From JACPDI01 sp035463475 (GTDB lineage Bacteria > Acidobacteriota > Vicinamibacteria > Vicinamibacterales > 2-12-FULL-66-21), in contig DATHTE010000136.1 in the NCBI GenBank assembly GCA_035463475.1, positions 16,339 to 80,338 of the forward strand: a stretch of 64,000 nt of DNA, given 5' to 3'. The notes under the pieces were generated by a model. The model ran no database searches. It had not been told where the DNA came from and saw only the letters and a program-made list of their open reading frames with translations. Positions 52,557 to 60,979 of this stretch are shown here, piece after piece; positions within the stretch are counted from its first letter, which is position 1, and the number at the start of each line of letters is the position of its first letter. Made by a program: the position numbers and the translations under genes.

Positions 52557-53381
52557 ATGGATATCGTCGGCAAGGCTCGACAGCTGGAACGGAAGATCGC
52601 CCGGTCGGTGGATGCCGCCGTCGTGGAGTTCGTGGGACGGAAACGACTCGAGCCGCTCGAGATCATCCACGCCGTCCTGGATCACGCCGAACGGCAGGTC
52701 CAGGAAACGGGACGCGGCCGGCGCGTGTTTCCGTTCAACCGGCTGATTGTTCACGTGCTGGTGCCGCACCGCGACCGGGACGCGCGCGCGCGTTTCGCGG
52801 CAGTCGTGGATGGCCCGCCATCGCTCCCGACGCGGATCCAGGACCGGCTGCAGTCAGCCGGATGCAAGCTGGCGCGTCCCATCGTCGAGATTGTGTACGC
52901 GTCGAAGGCAGGGGCGAGCTGGCTCGCCCCGGAGTTCCATGTTGAGTTCCACAGAGACGCCGCGGTGCCGCCGCGCGAGGCTCCCACCGCTCGACCTCCG
53001 CAGATCAAGCTGATCGTCGTGGCGGGGAGGGCCGCACAGCGCGTCTATGTTTTTTCAACGACGCGGGTGGATATCGGCCGGCGCGCCGACGTGCTCGACG
53101 CCCGGCAGCAGCTCGTCCGGACGAACCAGGTCGCCTTCGAGGAGGACGGTCCCGACGTGAACCGCACGGTGTCGCGCAGACACGCGCACGTCGAATACGT
53201 GGACGGGGCCTACCGGCTGTGTGACGATCGCAGCGCGCAGGGCACGAGGATCCTCCGCGAAGGGCGGATGATCACGGTGCCAGCCGGCCCGCGCGGAGTG
53301 AGACTGCAGACGAGCGATCACATCCTGCTCGGCCAGGCGCGCCTGCGTCTGACGATCGAGCCGTCGGGAACGGCGCCCTAG
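52557..53381 (+). CDS. FHA-domain protein with DUF3662-like N-terminus (FhaA-like), 274 aa
   Basis: The N-terminal region (ARQLERKIARSVDAAVVEF, FNRLIVHVLVPHRDRD) resembles the FhaA DUF3662 domain and the C-terminal one (about 175-268) is FHA: VDIGRRADV, NRTVSRRHAHVEYV, DRSAQGTRI. It is the last gene of the operon, 59 bases after the SEDS-PBP gene, and probably a kinase substrate or adaptor for the synthase. It ends five bases from the stop of the convergent ornithine-cyclodeaminase-like gene. Confidence 0.85.
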   Translation: MDIVGKARQLERKIARSVDAAVVEFVGRKRLEPLEIIHAVLDHAERQVQETGRGRRVFPFNRLIVHVLVPHRDRDARARFAAVVDGPPSLPTRIQDRLQSAGCKLARPIVEIVYASKAGASWLAPEFHVEFHRDAAVPPREAPTARPPQIKLIVVAGRAAQRVYVFSTTRVDIGRRADVLDARQQLVRTNQVAFEEDGPDVNRTVSRRHAHVEYVDGAYRLCDDRSAQGTRILREGRMITVPAGPRGVRLQTSDHILLGQARLRLTIEPSGTAP

Positions 53382-53386
53382 CAGGA

Positions 53387-54361
53387 TCACAGTGGCAGCC
53401 ACGTCCCCAGGCCGCGACCTTTCGCGCGCCGGTAGACCTCTGGTGCGACAGCCATGTCGTCGAGGGCGAGGCCGAGATTGATGGCGAGGGTGCGTTCGGT
53501 TGGCCGTTCTCGCCCTGGCTTCTGCCCCGCGACGATCTCGCCGAGGTCGGCACAAGGATCGGGCGTCTCCCGGAAGTAGCCGGCGCGCTTGTAGTACTGG
53601 AACTGCGCGTGATCGTCGGTCGTGACCTTGTCGAACTCCGCGAGCGCGCCAGCGGTCCAGTAGCTGTCAAAGTCCACCGCGCTGGCAAAGCTGCCCGGCC
53701 GCAGCCAACCCGCTTCGATCGTCGGCGTCGGATGCTTCAGGATCGGACCTGAGGTCACGACGAGGTCGGCTCCGACGACCGCGTCCCTCGCGCTCGTCGT
53801 GCCGACGACTTCGAAACCGAACGTCGCGCGCATGTCGGCCGCAAACCGGACCTGCGCGTCCCGGCGCGTGTCGTAGGCGAAGACCCGCGAGATCTGAAAC
53901 AACGCGGCAAGCGCTTCGAGGTTGCTGCGCCCCTGGACGCCGCAGGCGAGAATCGCGACCGTGTGGCTGTCGGCTCGCGCGAGGTACTTCGCGGAAAGCG
54001 CAGTGGCCGCGGCGGTCCGATAGGCGGTGATCCAGGTACAGTCCATGACCGTGTACGGCATGCCGGTGTCGATATCGTTCAGCACGAGCAGCCCGGTGAT
54101 GTAAGGCAGACCGCGTTGCTGGTTCTCGGGGTAACCGCCTACCCATTTGATGCCCGCGGATGCGAGCGCTGGGATATAGGCGGGCATCGCGTGAAGAAAG
54201 GCATCGGGCCTCGTGTGGATGCCGGGCTTGGGCGGCATCTCGACGCGGCCCAGTCCCTTTTCGCGAAACGCCGATTCCAGCAGGTCGATCATCGTCCTGA
54301 TGTCGAGCGCGACCGCCTCGACATCCGCGCGAGAGAGATACAGCAACTGCCCGTCGCTCAT
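53387..54361 (-). CDS. Ornithine cyclodeaminase / mu-crystallin family protein, 324 aa
   Basis: Start at MSDGQLLYLSRADVEAV, after GGAGAGGAGAC; a Met 12 codons upstream is also open. Family features: KPGIHTRPDAFLHAMPAY, TGLLVLNDIDTGMPY, ACGVQGRSNLEAL (NAD(P) loop) and ASAVDFDSYW. The family includes ornithine cyclodeaminase, alanine and ketimine dehydrogenases, so the substrate is open. It diverges from the corrinoid methyltransferase operon with 86 bases between starts, which suggests a link to amine metabolism. Confidence 0.88.
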   Translation of the reverse strand: MSDGQLLYLSRADVEAVALDIRTMIDLLESAFREKGLGRVEMPPKPGIHTRPDAFLHAMPAYIPALASAGIKWVGGYPENQQRGLPYITGLLVLNDIDTGMPYTVMDCTWITAYRTAAATALSAKYLARADSHTVAILACGVQGRSNLEALAALFQISRVFAYDTRRDAQVRFAADMRATFGFEVVGTTSARDAVVGADLVVTSGPILKHPTPTIEAGWLRPGSFASAVDFDSYWTAGALAEFDKVTTDDHAQFQYYKRAGYFRETPDPCADLGEIVAGQKPGRERPTERTLAINLGLALDDMAVAPEVYRRAKGRGLGTWLPL

Positions 54362-54447
54362 GTCTCCTCTCCGTGAAGCCGCCAACTGTGGCATCATCAG
54401 TCACCCGATACCCTGCAGCGGGGCGCACACCCGGGGAGATCACCGTC

Positions 54448-55908
54448 ATGCGGCCAACGTTCCGATTACTCGACGATGGACTGATCACGCGCATCCTGAC
54501 CGAGGCGCGTGACATCCTGGCCACGCTCGGCGTCGAGATCCACAATCCCGGCATCCTCGACATGCTCGACGCGCACGGCGCACGCGTGGACAGGAGCGCC
54601 GCCCGCGCGTTCCTGAACGACACCGTCATCGATCGCGCGCTCGTGAGCGCGCCATCCAGCTTCAGGCTCTACGACGTCCACGGCCGCGAGACGCATCACC
54701 TGGGCGACGACCGCGTGTACTTCACCCCGGGATCGGCGGCCATCAACATCCTCGATGGCGACACCGGCGCGATCCGGCCCCCGACCACCGCCGACTATAT
54801 CCGCTACGTCAAGGTCGTGAGCGGCCTGCCGCATCTCGCGTCCCAGAGCACCGCGTTCATCCCGGCCGACGTCCCGAGCGGTATCTCGGATTCCTATCGT
54901 CTCTTCCTGAGTCTGCGCTACGGCGCGAAACCGGTCGTCACCGGGGCGTTCACGATTGAGGCGTTTCACGTCATGAAGGACCTTCAGGTCGCGGTGCGCG
55001 GGACCGAGCAGGCGCTCGCCGACAAGCCTCTCACGATTTTCTCGTGCTGTCCGACCGCACCGATCAAGTGGAGCGACGTGACGAGCCAGAACGTGATCGA
55101 TTGCGCCCGGTATGCTGTCCCGGTCGAGTTCGTCTCGATGCCGCTCGCGGGGTTCATGTCTCCGGTGACGCTCGTAGGGTCGCTGGTGCAGCACACGGCC
55201 GAGACGCTGAGCGGTGCGGTCATCAGCCAGATTGCACGGCCGGGCACACCGGTGCTCTGGGGCGGCTCGCCGGCGATTTTCGATGTCCGGTACGAAACGA
55301 CACCCATGGGAGCGATCGAGACGATGATGATGGACTGCGCGTACAGCGAGATCGGTCACTTCCTCGGGCTGCCGACGCAGGCCTACATTTCGCTGAGCGA
55401 CGCGAAGCAGCTCGACGCGCAGGCCGGGCTCGAGACCGGGATCGGGGCGACGCTCGCCGCGCTCTCCGGCATCAACAGCGTCTCCGGTCCCGGCATGCTG
55501 GACTTCGAGAGTTGCCAGAGCCTGGAGAAGCTCGTCGTAGACAACGAAATCTGCGGCATGACGAAGCGGCTGGTCCGCGGCATCGAGCCGCGCGAGGATT
55601 TTCCGTCGCGGGCCATCTTCGAGGAGCTGATGCGCGAGAAACACCTGCTCATCGCGAAGCATACCCGTCGTCACCTGCGCGAGGAGATCGCGTTGCCTGG
55701 TCCGGTGATCGATCGCGCGAACCATGCCCGATGGCTCGAAGAAGGGGCGTTGTCGCTCGGGGCGCGGGCGCGGCAGGAGGTGGCCCGGCTCGTCGCGGCC
55801 TACGAGCCGCCGGGGCTCAGCGCGGACGTGGCGGGCGAGCTGACGCGGATCATGCAGTTCGAGGCGCGGCGTCACGGGATGGACGCCCTGCCGGAGCGCG
55901 CGGCATGA
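54448..55908 (+). CDS. MttB-family corrinoid methyltransferase, non-pyrrolysine type, 486 aa
   Basis: Start at MRPTFRLLDDGLITRI behind GGGGAGA; the in-frame upstream extension is not needed. It matches trimethylamine methyltransferase MttB in length and pattern (EIHNPGILDMLDAHGARVD, AFIPADVPSGISDSYRLF, GMLDFESCQSLEKLVVDNEICGM). No TAG interrupts the frame, so there is no pyrrolysine; such members (for example MtgB) use quaternary amines such as glycine betaine. It should move a methyl group from its substrate to the corrinoid protein encoded next. Substrate unknown. Confidence 0.9.
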   Translation: MRPTFRLLDDGLITRILTEARDILATLGVEIHNPGILDMLDAHGARVDRSAARAFLNDTVIDRALVSAPSSFRLYDVHGRETHHLGDDRVYFTPGSAAINILDGDTGAIRPPTTADYIRYVKVVSGLPHLASQSTAFIPADVPSGISDSYRLFLSLRYGAKPVVTGAFTIEAFHVMKDLQVAVRGTEQALADKPLTIFSCCPTAPIKWSDVTSQNVIDCARYAVPVEFVSMPLAGFMSPVTLVGSLVQHTAETLSGAVISQIARPGTPVLWGGSPAIFDVRYETTPMGAIETMMMDCAYSEIGHFLGLPTQAYISLSDAKQLDAQAGLETGIGATLAALSGINSVSGPGMLDFESCQSLEKLVVDNEICGMTKRLVRGIEPREDFPSRAIFEELMREKHLLIAKHTRRHLREEIALPGPVIDRANHARWLEEGALSLGARARQEVARLVAAYEPPGLSADVAGELTRIMQFEARRHGMDALPERAA

Positions 55909-55942
55909 GGCGTCGCGGCGCCTCGAGACGCGGGAGACAGCC

Positions 55943-56575
55943 ATGACCATCCTGACGGACATTGCCGAAGGCCTGGAGCGCGGTGAAGACGACCGTGTCG
56001 GCCAGCTGGTGCGCGACGCGCTCGCGCGGCAGACGCCCGCGCTGGAGATCCTCAACGACGGGCTCCTCGCCGGGATGGCGCGAGTCGGCGAACAGTTCCG
56101 GCTGCGCGAGATCTTCCTGCCAGACGTGCTGCTGGCGGCACGGGCCATGTACGCAGGTCTCGATCTCCTCAAGCCGCTGCTGGCGCAGGACGGCATGCCC
56201 TCGGCCGGGCGCGTCGTCCTTGGAACCGTCAAGGGCGACCTCCACGACATCGGCAAGAATCTCGTTGGCATCATGCTTCAGGGCGCTGGCTTCGAGGTCA
56301 TCGATCTGGGCCACGATGTGACGGCCGAGCGTTTCGTGGACACCGCCCAGGCGCGGGGCGCGTCGGTCATCGGCCTCTCGGCCCTGCTGACGACGACGAT
56401 GACCGGAATGAAGGACGTCGTGGATCTCGTGCGGGCGCGCGGGCTCGCCGGACGCGTTCGTGTCATCGTCGGCGGCGCGCCGGTATCGGAGTCGTGGGCG
56501 CGGGAAATCGGCGCTGACGCGTACGGGTACGATGCAGCCAATGCCGTGGACCGTGTTCGCGCGCTGGTGACGTGA
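55943..56575 (+). CDS. Corrinoid (cobalamin-binding) methyl carrier protein, 210 aa
   Basis: An N-terminal helical cap (1-85) and a B12-binding Rossmann domain with GDLHDIGKN (His101, the lower cobalt ligand), then GLSALLTTTM and VGGAPVS. It is the size of MtbC/MttC/MtgC carriers and of the cobalamin module of methionine synthase. It shuttles the methyl group between the MttB-like enzyme and the homocysteine methyltransferase. Its stop overlaps the GTG of the next gene (GTGA). Confidence 0.95.
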   Translation: MTILTDIAEGLERGEDDRVGQLVRDALARQTPALEILNDGLLAGMARVGEQFRLREIFLPDVLLAARAMYAGLDLLKPLLAQDGMPSAGRVVLGTVKGDLHDIGKNLVGIMLQGAGFEVIDLGHDVTAERFVDTAQARGASVIGLSALLTTTMTGMKDVVDLVRARGLAGRVRVIVGGAPVSESWAREIGADAYGYDAANAVDRVRALVT

Positions 56576-57474
56576 GATTGCGGGCCCTCCTCGATCGGCT
56601 GAAGGCCGGCGACATCGTCGTCGGCGACGGAGCATGGGGGACCCTGCTGATGGCGCGCGGTCTGAAGCCGGGCGAGCCGCCGGAATCGCTCAACCTGACG
56701 CGGAGCGACGCCATCGAGGAGATTGCCCGGCAGTACCTGGACGCGGGCTCCGAGATCATCACCACCAATACCTTCGGCGGATCGCCGGCGCGTCTCCGGC
56801 AGTACGGGCTCGACGGGGAGACCGAGGCGATCAACCGCGCGGCGGTTGAGGCCGCCAGGCGTGCCGCCGCCGATCGGGCGTACGTCTCCGCGTCGGTCGG
56901 CCCTTGTGGACATGTGCTCGCGCCGTACGGAGACGCGAATCCGACGGACGTCGCCGCCGGATTCGAGCGTCAGATCCGCGCGCTCGCCGCCGCCGGCGTC
57001 GATCTCATCTGCATCGAGACGATGACCGATCTGCACGAGGCCACCCTGGCGGTGCACGCGGCGCGGACGGCCGCGCCGGGGGTTCCGGTCATGGCGACAA
57101 TGACGTTCGAACAGACGCGCCGGGGGCTCTTCACCGTCATGGGCGTGTCGGTCGAGCAGGCGGCGCGCGGGCTGACCGAGGCGGGCGCAGACATCGTGGG
57201 ATCGAACTGCGGCAACGGCATCGAGATCATGATCGAGATCGCGCGCGCGTTTCGCGCGTGCACGGACCGCCCCATCGCGATTCAAGCCAACGCGGGCATG
57301 CCGGAACAGCAGGGCACCACGCTCGTGTATCGGGAAACACCTGACTTCATGGCGGGGAAGGCCGCCGCGCTCCTCGATTCTGGAGTCTCGCTCATCGGCG
57401 GCTGTTGCGGCACGACGCCTGACCATATCCGGGCGATTCGGCGAGTGGTGGATCGCAGGGCCACACGCCTCTGA
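56572..57474 (+). CDS. Homocysteine S-methyltransferase (MetH N-terminal/BHMT-like), 300 aa
   Basis: The barrel begins DIVVGDGAWGTLLMARGL and carries the zinc cysteines in SNCGNG (Cys213) and GGCCGTTP (Cys278, Cys279). It should transfer the methyl group to homocysteine, giving methionine. In family members such as MetH this domain is fused to the cobalamin module; here the carrier is the separate gene just upstream, coupled by GTGA. The three genes could form a route from a methylated amine to methionine. No reductive activase is seen nearby. Confidence 0.92.
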   Translation: MRLRALLDRLKAGDIVVGDGAWGTLLMARGLKPGEPPESLNLTRSDAIEEIARQYLDAGSEIITTNTFGGSPARLRQYGLDGETEAINRAAVEAARRAAADRAYVSASVGPCGHVLAPYGDANPTDVAAGFERQIRALAAAGVDLICIETMTDLHEATLAVHAARTAAPGVPVMATMTFEQTRRGLFTVMGVSVEQAARGLTEAGADIVGSNCGNGIEIMIEIARAFRACTDRPIAIQANAGMPEQQGTTLVYRETPDFMAGKAAALLDSGVSLIGGCCGTTPDHIRAIRRVVDRRATRL

Positions 57475-57591
57475 ATACCGGCCGCGCCGCGACCGTCCGG
57501 GCGGAAGACAAGGGCCCAACCCGGGGCTCCAGACGGGGCGTGTTCTTGATCGCCATGGCACCCCGAGGTCGCGGAGTTCGTATAAGGAAGT

Positions 57592-57786
57592 ATGGTGAAG
57601 TTTCTCCTCTGGCTGATCCTGCTGGTGGTCTCCTGGCCGCTCGCGCTGCTGGCGCTGGTGCTCTACCCGCTCGTCTGGGTGCTGCTGCTTCCGTTCCGCC
57701 TGGTTGGCATCGTGGTGGACGGCGCGTTCGAGTTCCTTGCAGCACTCGTCCGCCTGCCGGCGCGAGCGCTGGGCTCACGGCCATAG
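57592..57786 (+). CDS. Small hydrophobic membrane protein, 64 aa
   Basis: ATG after AAGGAAGT. Nearly the whole product is hydrophobic (FLLWLILLVVSWPLALLALVL and VWVLLLPFRLVGIVVDG), likely two membrane helices. Similar small proteins are annotated in many genomes without function. The 117 bases upstream hold no clear promoter. Confidence 0.6.
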   Translation: MVKFLLWLILLVVSWPLALLALVLYPLVWVLLLPFRLVGIVVDGAFEFLAALVRLPARALGSRP

Positions 57787-57847
57787 GCAGGCGCCGCCGG
57801 GAGGCATGAGCCAGCTCTACCCCAGTCGCAGCATCCCGTTGTAGGTG

Positions 57848-57876
57848 TTGCGATGCCTGCGGTTTGCCCCTAGAAT
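57848..57876 (+). promoter_or_regulatory. Promoter of the TonB-dependent receptor gene
   Basis: TTGCGA and TAGAAT with a 17-base spacer, about 81 bases before the ATG. This is close to the sigma-70 consensus and leaves a leader of roughly 75 bases. I looked for a cobalamin riboswitch box here and did not find one. Confidence 0.5.
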
Positions 57877-57956
57877 CGCCGCTCACCATCATCGCCAGGA
57901 CTTGCATGCTCCCGTGAGGACCGGCGTCGGGTCGCCGGCGGTGGAGGACACCTTTC

Positions 57957-60173
57957 ATGGCCTGCAGAATCCCACGTCTCGTCGCTCTCCTGGGAATGCT
58001 GACGCTGAGTGCCGCGCCAGCCTTCTCACAGGCGTCGTCCGGCGTCGACATGCTCACCGTGACCGTCCGCGACAACTGGGGTGTCATTCCCGGCGCGGTG
58101 ATCCGAGCCGCACACCGTGAGACGCAGACGGTAGTCCGGACAGTGACCGACGGCAGGGGCGTTGGCGTGCTCACAGGCTTGCGCCCTGGCACGCACGACC
58201 TTCGCGTCGAGTTCGGCGGCTTCGCCGATCACGTCCAGGAGATCACCGTAGCCGAAGGACAGAGCCGGACGCTGGACGTCACCCTGACGTTGCCGCAGTT
58301 CTCCACGACCATCACAGTCTCGACGGCCAATCGCCGGGAAGAAGTCCTGCTCAACATGGCGGAGCCCACCACGCTGATTGACAAAGGGCAGATCGATGAT
58401 ACGGGGGCTCGCACCGCCAGGGACGTGCTCGTCGAACAGGCCGGCTCCGGCGTCACGGTGCACGCCGGCGGCGGTCAGGGGCACGTTTCCATCAACGGGA
58501 TTCCGAACAGCGGCGTCCTGGTGTTGATGGACGGCCGGCGCGTGATCGGGCGCGACGGCATCGGCAATTTCAACCTCGAGGATCTGGATCTCACGGGCGT
58601 GGAACGGATCGAGGTCGTGAAAGGCGCCGGCTCCGCGTTGTACGGCTCGGACGCGCTCGGCGGCGTGGTCAACATCATCAGCAAGAAGAGCTCTCAGCCC
58701 GGCCTGACCAACACGTTCACCTTCACCGGAGGATCCTACTCCGACGTTCGCGCCTCCGATACGCTGGGATACCGGGTTACACGCGGCGGCGCGACCCTCG
58801 CGGCGGGCTACCGGACGTTCGACGGATACGACCTCTCCGAGTCGAACCCGCAGACGATCGGCCAGCCGGAGAGCACCTTCAAGAACGTCGCGCTGAACTC
58901 GGACTACCGCTTCGCCGATCGACTCGTGACGCGGCTATTCGTGCAACGGATCGACCGGAACATCCGCAACTACTTCTTCTCTGGCGCGACGCAGCTGGGC
59001 GGTGTGTACAACAACCCGCGCGACATCACGCGGCTGACGGTCTCGCCGGAAGCTGATGTTCTCGTCAGGCCGAACACGACGTTCACCGTCAGCTACGCCT
59101 ACGGCAAGTACGATCGCCAGGAGAAGCAGATCTACCCGTCGACGACGATCGACGTCCCGTGGCAGGAATGGAACAGGGAGCTCAAGCTCGTCGGACGGCA
59201 TCAATGGAACCTGTTCCGACGCGAACACAACCTGCAGGGTGGTTTCGAGCGACGTGACGAGAAGATGGATCGCCCCAATCTCCGGCTGCCCGGGACGACG
59301 AGCCGCACGACGACCCGCGACGTCAACACGTTCTGGCTGCAGCAGGAATTCAACGTCACCGGGCGCCTGACGGTGACCGGCGGTTTCCGGTACGACGACT
59401 ACAGTGACTTCGGCCAGGAGGTCAGCCCCAAGGTGGGGGCAGTCTACGCGCTGACGGACGTGCAGCGGATACGCGCGACCTTCGGCCACGGGTTCCGCGC
59501 CCCCAGTTTCGGCGAGCTGTACTTGTACACGCCGCCGAGCTTCGTCGGTAATCCCGACCTCGAGCCCGAGATCTCCAACACGGTCACGGTCGGGTACACG
59601 GCCGCGAATGCCCGGGTCCAGGCGGCGGTCGACGTCTTTCACGCGCAAATCGAGAACGGCATCACGTTCGACCTCTCGCGGCTGCCGTTCACCTACACGA
59701 ATCTCACCGAGACGTCGTCGTTCGGCACGAACACGTCGTTCGCGATCAATCTACCGTATGGCTTCAGCCCGTCGGTGGCGTACACCTTCGTGCAGCGTGA
59801 GGATGCGAACGGCGCCGTCATCGGTGGCCTGCCGAGGCACACGACCTTCCTCAAGCTGCTCTGGACGAATGCGCGCCTCGGCTTGCGAGCGAATCTGCGC
59901 GCGCAGATGCTCGACCGCACCGTCTCCTCGACCGATGGCAGCTATGTGCCCGCCTACCGGATCTGGCACCTGCAGGGGTCGAAAAAGCTGAGGGCGAAAG
60001 GGGCTTACGGGATTAATGTGTTCGCGCAGATCGACAACCTGTCGAACAGGAAGGACATCCTTCGCCGCAACCGCGAAGGCGAGCCGATCGCCGGTGATTT
60101 CCAGGTGTGGCTGGCCCCGCGCACGTTCCTTGCCGGCATCACGGTCGACATGGACTGGGCGCAGAGCAAGTGA
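57957..60173 (+). CDS. TonB-dependent outer-membrane receptor, 738 aa
   Basis: Signal peptide (cleavage near ASA/FSQ, residue 24), a carboxypeptidase-regulatory-like domain (about 30-110: VRDNWGVIPGAVI, ITVAEGQSRTLDVTL), the plug (about 120-240: INGIPNSGVLVLMDGRRV, IEVVKGAGSALYGSDALGGVVNIIS) and a 22-strand-type barrel with GFRAPSFGELY and DNLSNR. It takes up a large nutrient such as a cofactor or siderophore. Its place after the corrinoid methyltransferase genes makes a cobalamin receptor (BtuB-like) possible, but the plug sequence does not decide this. Confidence 0.9.
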   Translation: MACRIPRLVALLGMLTLSAAPAFSQASSGVDMLTVTVRDNWGVIPGAVIRAAHRETQTVVRTVTDGRGVGVLTGLRPGTHDLRVEFGGFADHVQEITVAEGQSRTLDVTLTLPQFSTTITVSTANRREEVLLNMAEPTTLIDKGQIDDTGARTARDVLVEQAGSGVTVHAGGGQGHVSINGIPNSGVLVLMDGRRVIGRDGIGNFNLEDLDLTGVERIEVVKGAGSALYGSDALGGVVNIISKKSSQPGLTNTFTFTGGSYSDVRASDTLGYRVTRGGATLAAGYRTFDGYDLSESNPQTIGQPESTFKNVALNSDYRFADRLVTRLFVQRIDRNIRNYFFSGATQLGGVYNNPRDITRLTVSPEADVLVRPNTTFTVSYAYGKYDRQEKQIYPSTTIDVPWQEWNRELKLVGRHQWNLFRREHNLQGGFERRDEKMDRPNLRLPGTTSRTTTRDVNTFWLQQEFNVTGRLTVTGGFRYDDYSDFGQEVSPKVGAVYALTDVQRIRATFGHGFRAPSFGELYLYTPPSFVGNPDLEPEISNTVTVGYTAANARVQAAVDVFHAQIENGITFDLSRLPFTYTNLTETSSFGTNTSFAINLPYGFSPSVAYTFVQREDANGAVIGGLPRHTTFLKLLWTNARLGLRANLRAQMLDRTVSSTDGSYVPAYRIWHLQGSKKLRAKGAYGINVFAQIDNLSNRKDILRRNREGEPIAGDFQVWLAPRTFLAGITVDMDWAQSK

Positions 60174-60178
60174 GGCGA

Positions 60179-60213
60179 CACCAGCGCCGTTGCGGTGAGG
60201 CAGACCGCTGGTG
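60179..60213. terminator. Hairpin between the convergent receptor and DUF4386 genes
   Basis: An 8-bp perfect stem CACCAGCG/CGCTGGTG with a 19-base loop lies directly after the receptor stop. No U-run follows, so termination is uncertain. Confidence 0.35.
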
Positions 60214-60219
60214 AGAGGC

Positions 60220-60903
60220 TCAGGCCGGTCGCCTCGACGCCGGGGAGGCGACGCCTTTGACGATCAGCCACAGCGCCAGCGCCACCTCGAACAGCAATAT
60301 TGGCAACCACATGAACCATGTGACCGGGTCGCCGAGCACTCCGGCGAGCTGCAGAGGAAGGCACACGACGACGAGGATCGACGCAAGCACGCCGAGCCAC
60401 GCAAGCGCGACGGGGATCATCCGGCCGCGGAGGAGGAGCCACGAGAAGAGCGTGCTGCCCAGGGCGAAAAAGGTCGCGCTTGGAATGGCGCTCCACTCTT
60501 CAGTCTTCAGAAGGAATGCGCCGAGCGCGGGCGCGCCCCCCACGTCGGGTGCGTTGCCATCTGCTGCCGTCGCGAGCCAGAGAAGCCCGAGCGTCTTCGA
60601 CACGTCCATGCCAGCGATGCCTTCGGCGACGCGACAGATCATGGCCAGCATGGCCAGATCGGGATCCTGCTCGCGCGTGATCGCGTAAAGGGTCACGGCC
60701 AGCACAAGGGCCGAAAGGTTCATGAATGGAATGAGCAGGACCGCGAGACGCACGTCCGTCGCGTGCTGGGCCATGGTTGCGAGTTGCGCGGCAAACCCCT
60801 CTCCGCTGGTCGCCCGGGCGTTCAGGACCATGCTCGTGATGCCGACCGCGATGTAGAAAAGGAACGTGAATCCGGCGATCCTTGCATTCGTCGTGCGAGT
60901 CAT
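60220..60903 (-). CDS. DUF4386-like membrane protein, 227 aa
   Basis: Start at MTRTTNARIAGFTFLFYIAVG, the first residue after non-coding-like extension. It contains about six hydrophobic helices. The pattern (RVAEGIAGMDVSKTLGLL, WSAIPSATFFALGSTLFSWLLLRGRMIPVALAWLGV) resembles DUF4386 proteins, often controlled by small regulators, of unknown function. A set of GTCTAC/TAGAC repeats precedes it. Confidence 0.75.
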   Translation of the reverse strand: MTRTTNARIAGFTFLFYIAVGITSMVLNARATSGEGFAAQLATMAQHATDVRLAVLLIPFMNLSALVLAVTLYAITREQDPDLAMLAMICRVAEGIAGMDVSKTLGLLWLATAADGNAPDVGGAPALGAFLLKTEEWSAIPSATFFALGSTLFSWLLLRGRMIPVALAWLGVLASILVVVCLPLQLAGVLGDPVTWFMWLPILLFEVALALWLIVKGVASPASRRPA

Positions 60904-60924
60904 GATTGGCTGTAGTAGTAGAGA

Positions 60925-60953
60925 GTCTACGCCCTTAGACGTAGGCCGTCTAC
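60925..60953 (-). promoter_or_regulatory. Operator-like repeats upstream of the DUF4386 gene
   Basis: GTCTAC occurs at 60925 and 60948. Between them is a palindrome TAGACG-TAGGC-CGTCTA (60936-60952). On the minus strand a TAGACT -10-like hexamer overlaps the first copy, 21 bases from the ATG. This is the kind of site bound by a TetR- or PadR-like repressor; no such gene is in the window. Confidence 0.45.
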
Positions 60954-60979
60954 AGCTTGTTCCCGGCTGACGGGACTCG

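Noticed and set aside
54466..56274. 602-codon minus-strand frame opposite the methyltransferase operon
   Set aside because: No domain pattern, and it overlaps two certain genes on the other strand.
57787..57956. Cobalamin riboswitch upstream of the TonB receptor gene
   Set aside because: Expected from context, but I found no convincing B12 box or conserved core; only AGCCAG-like fragments occur.
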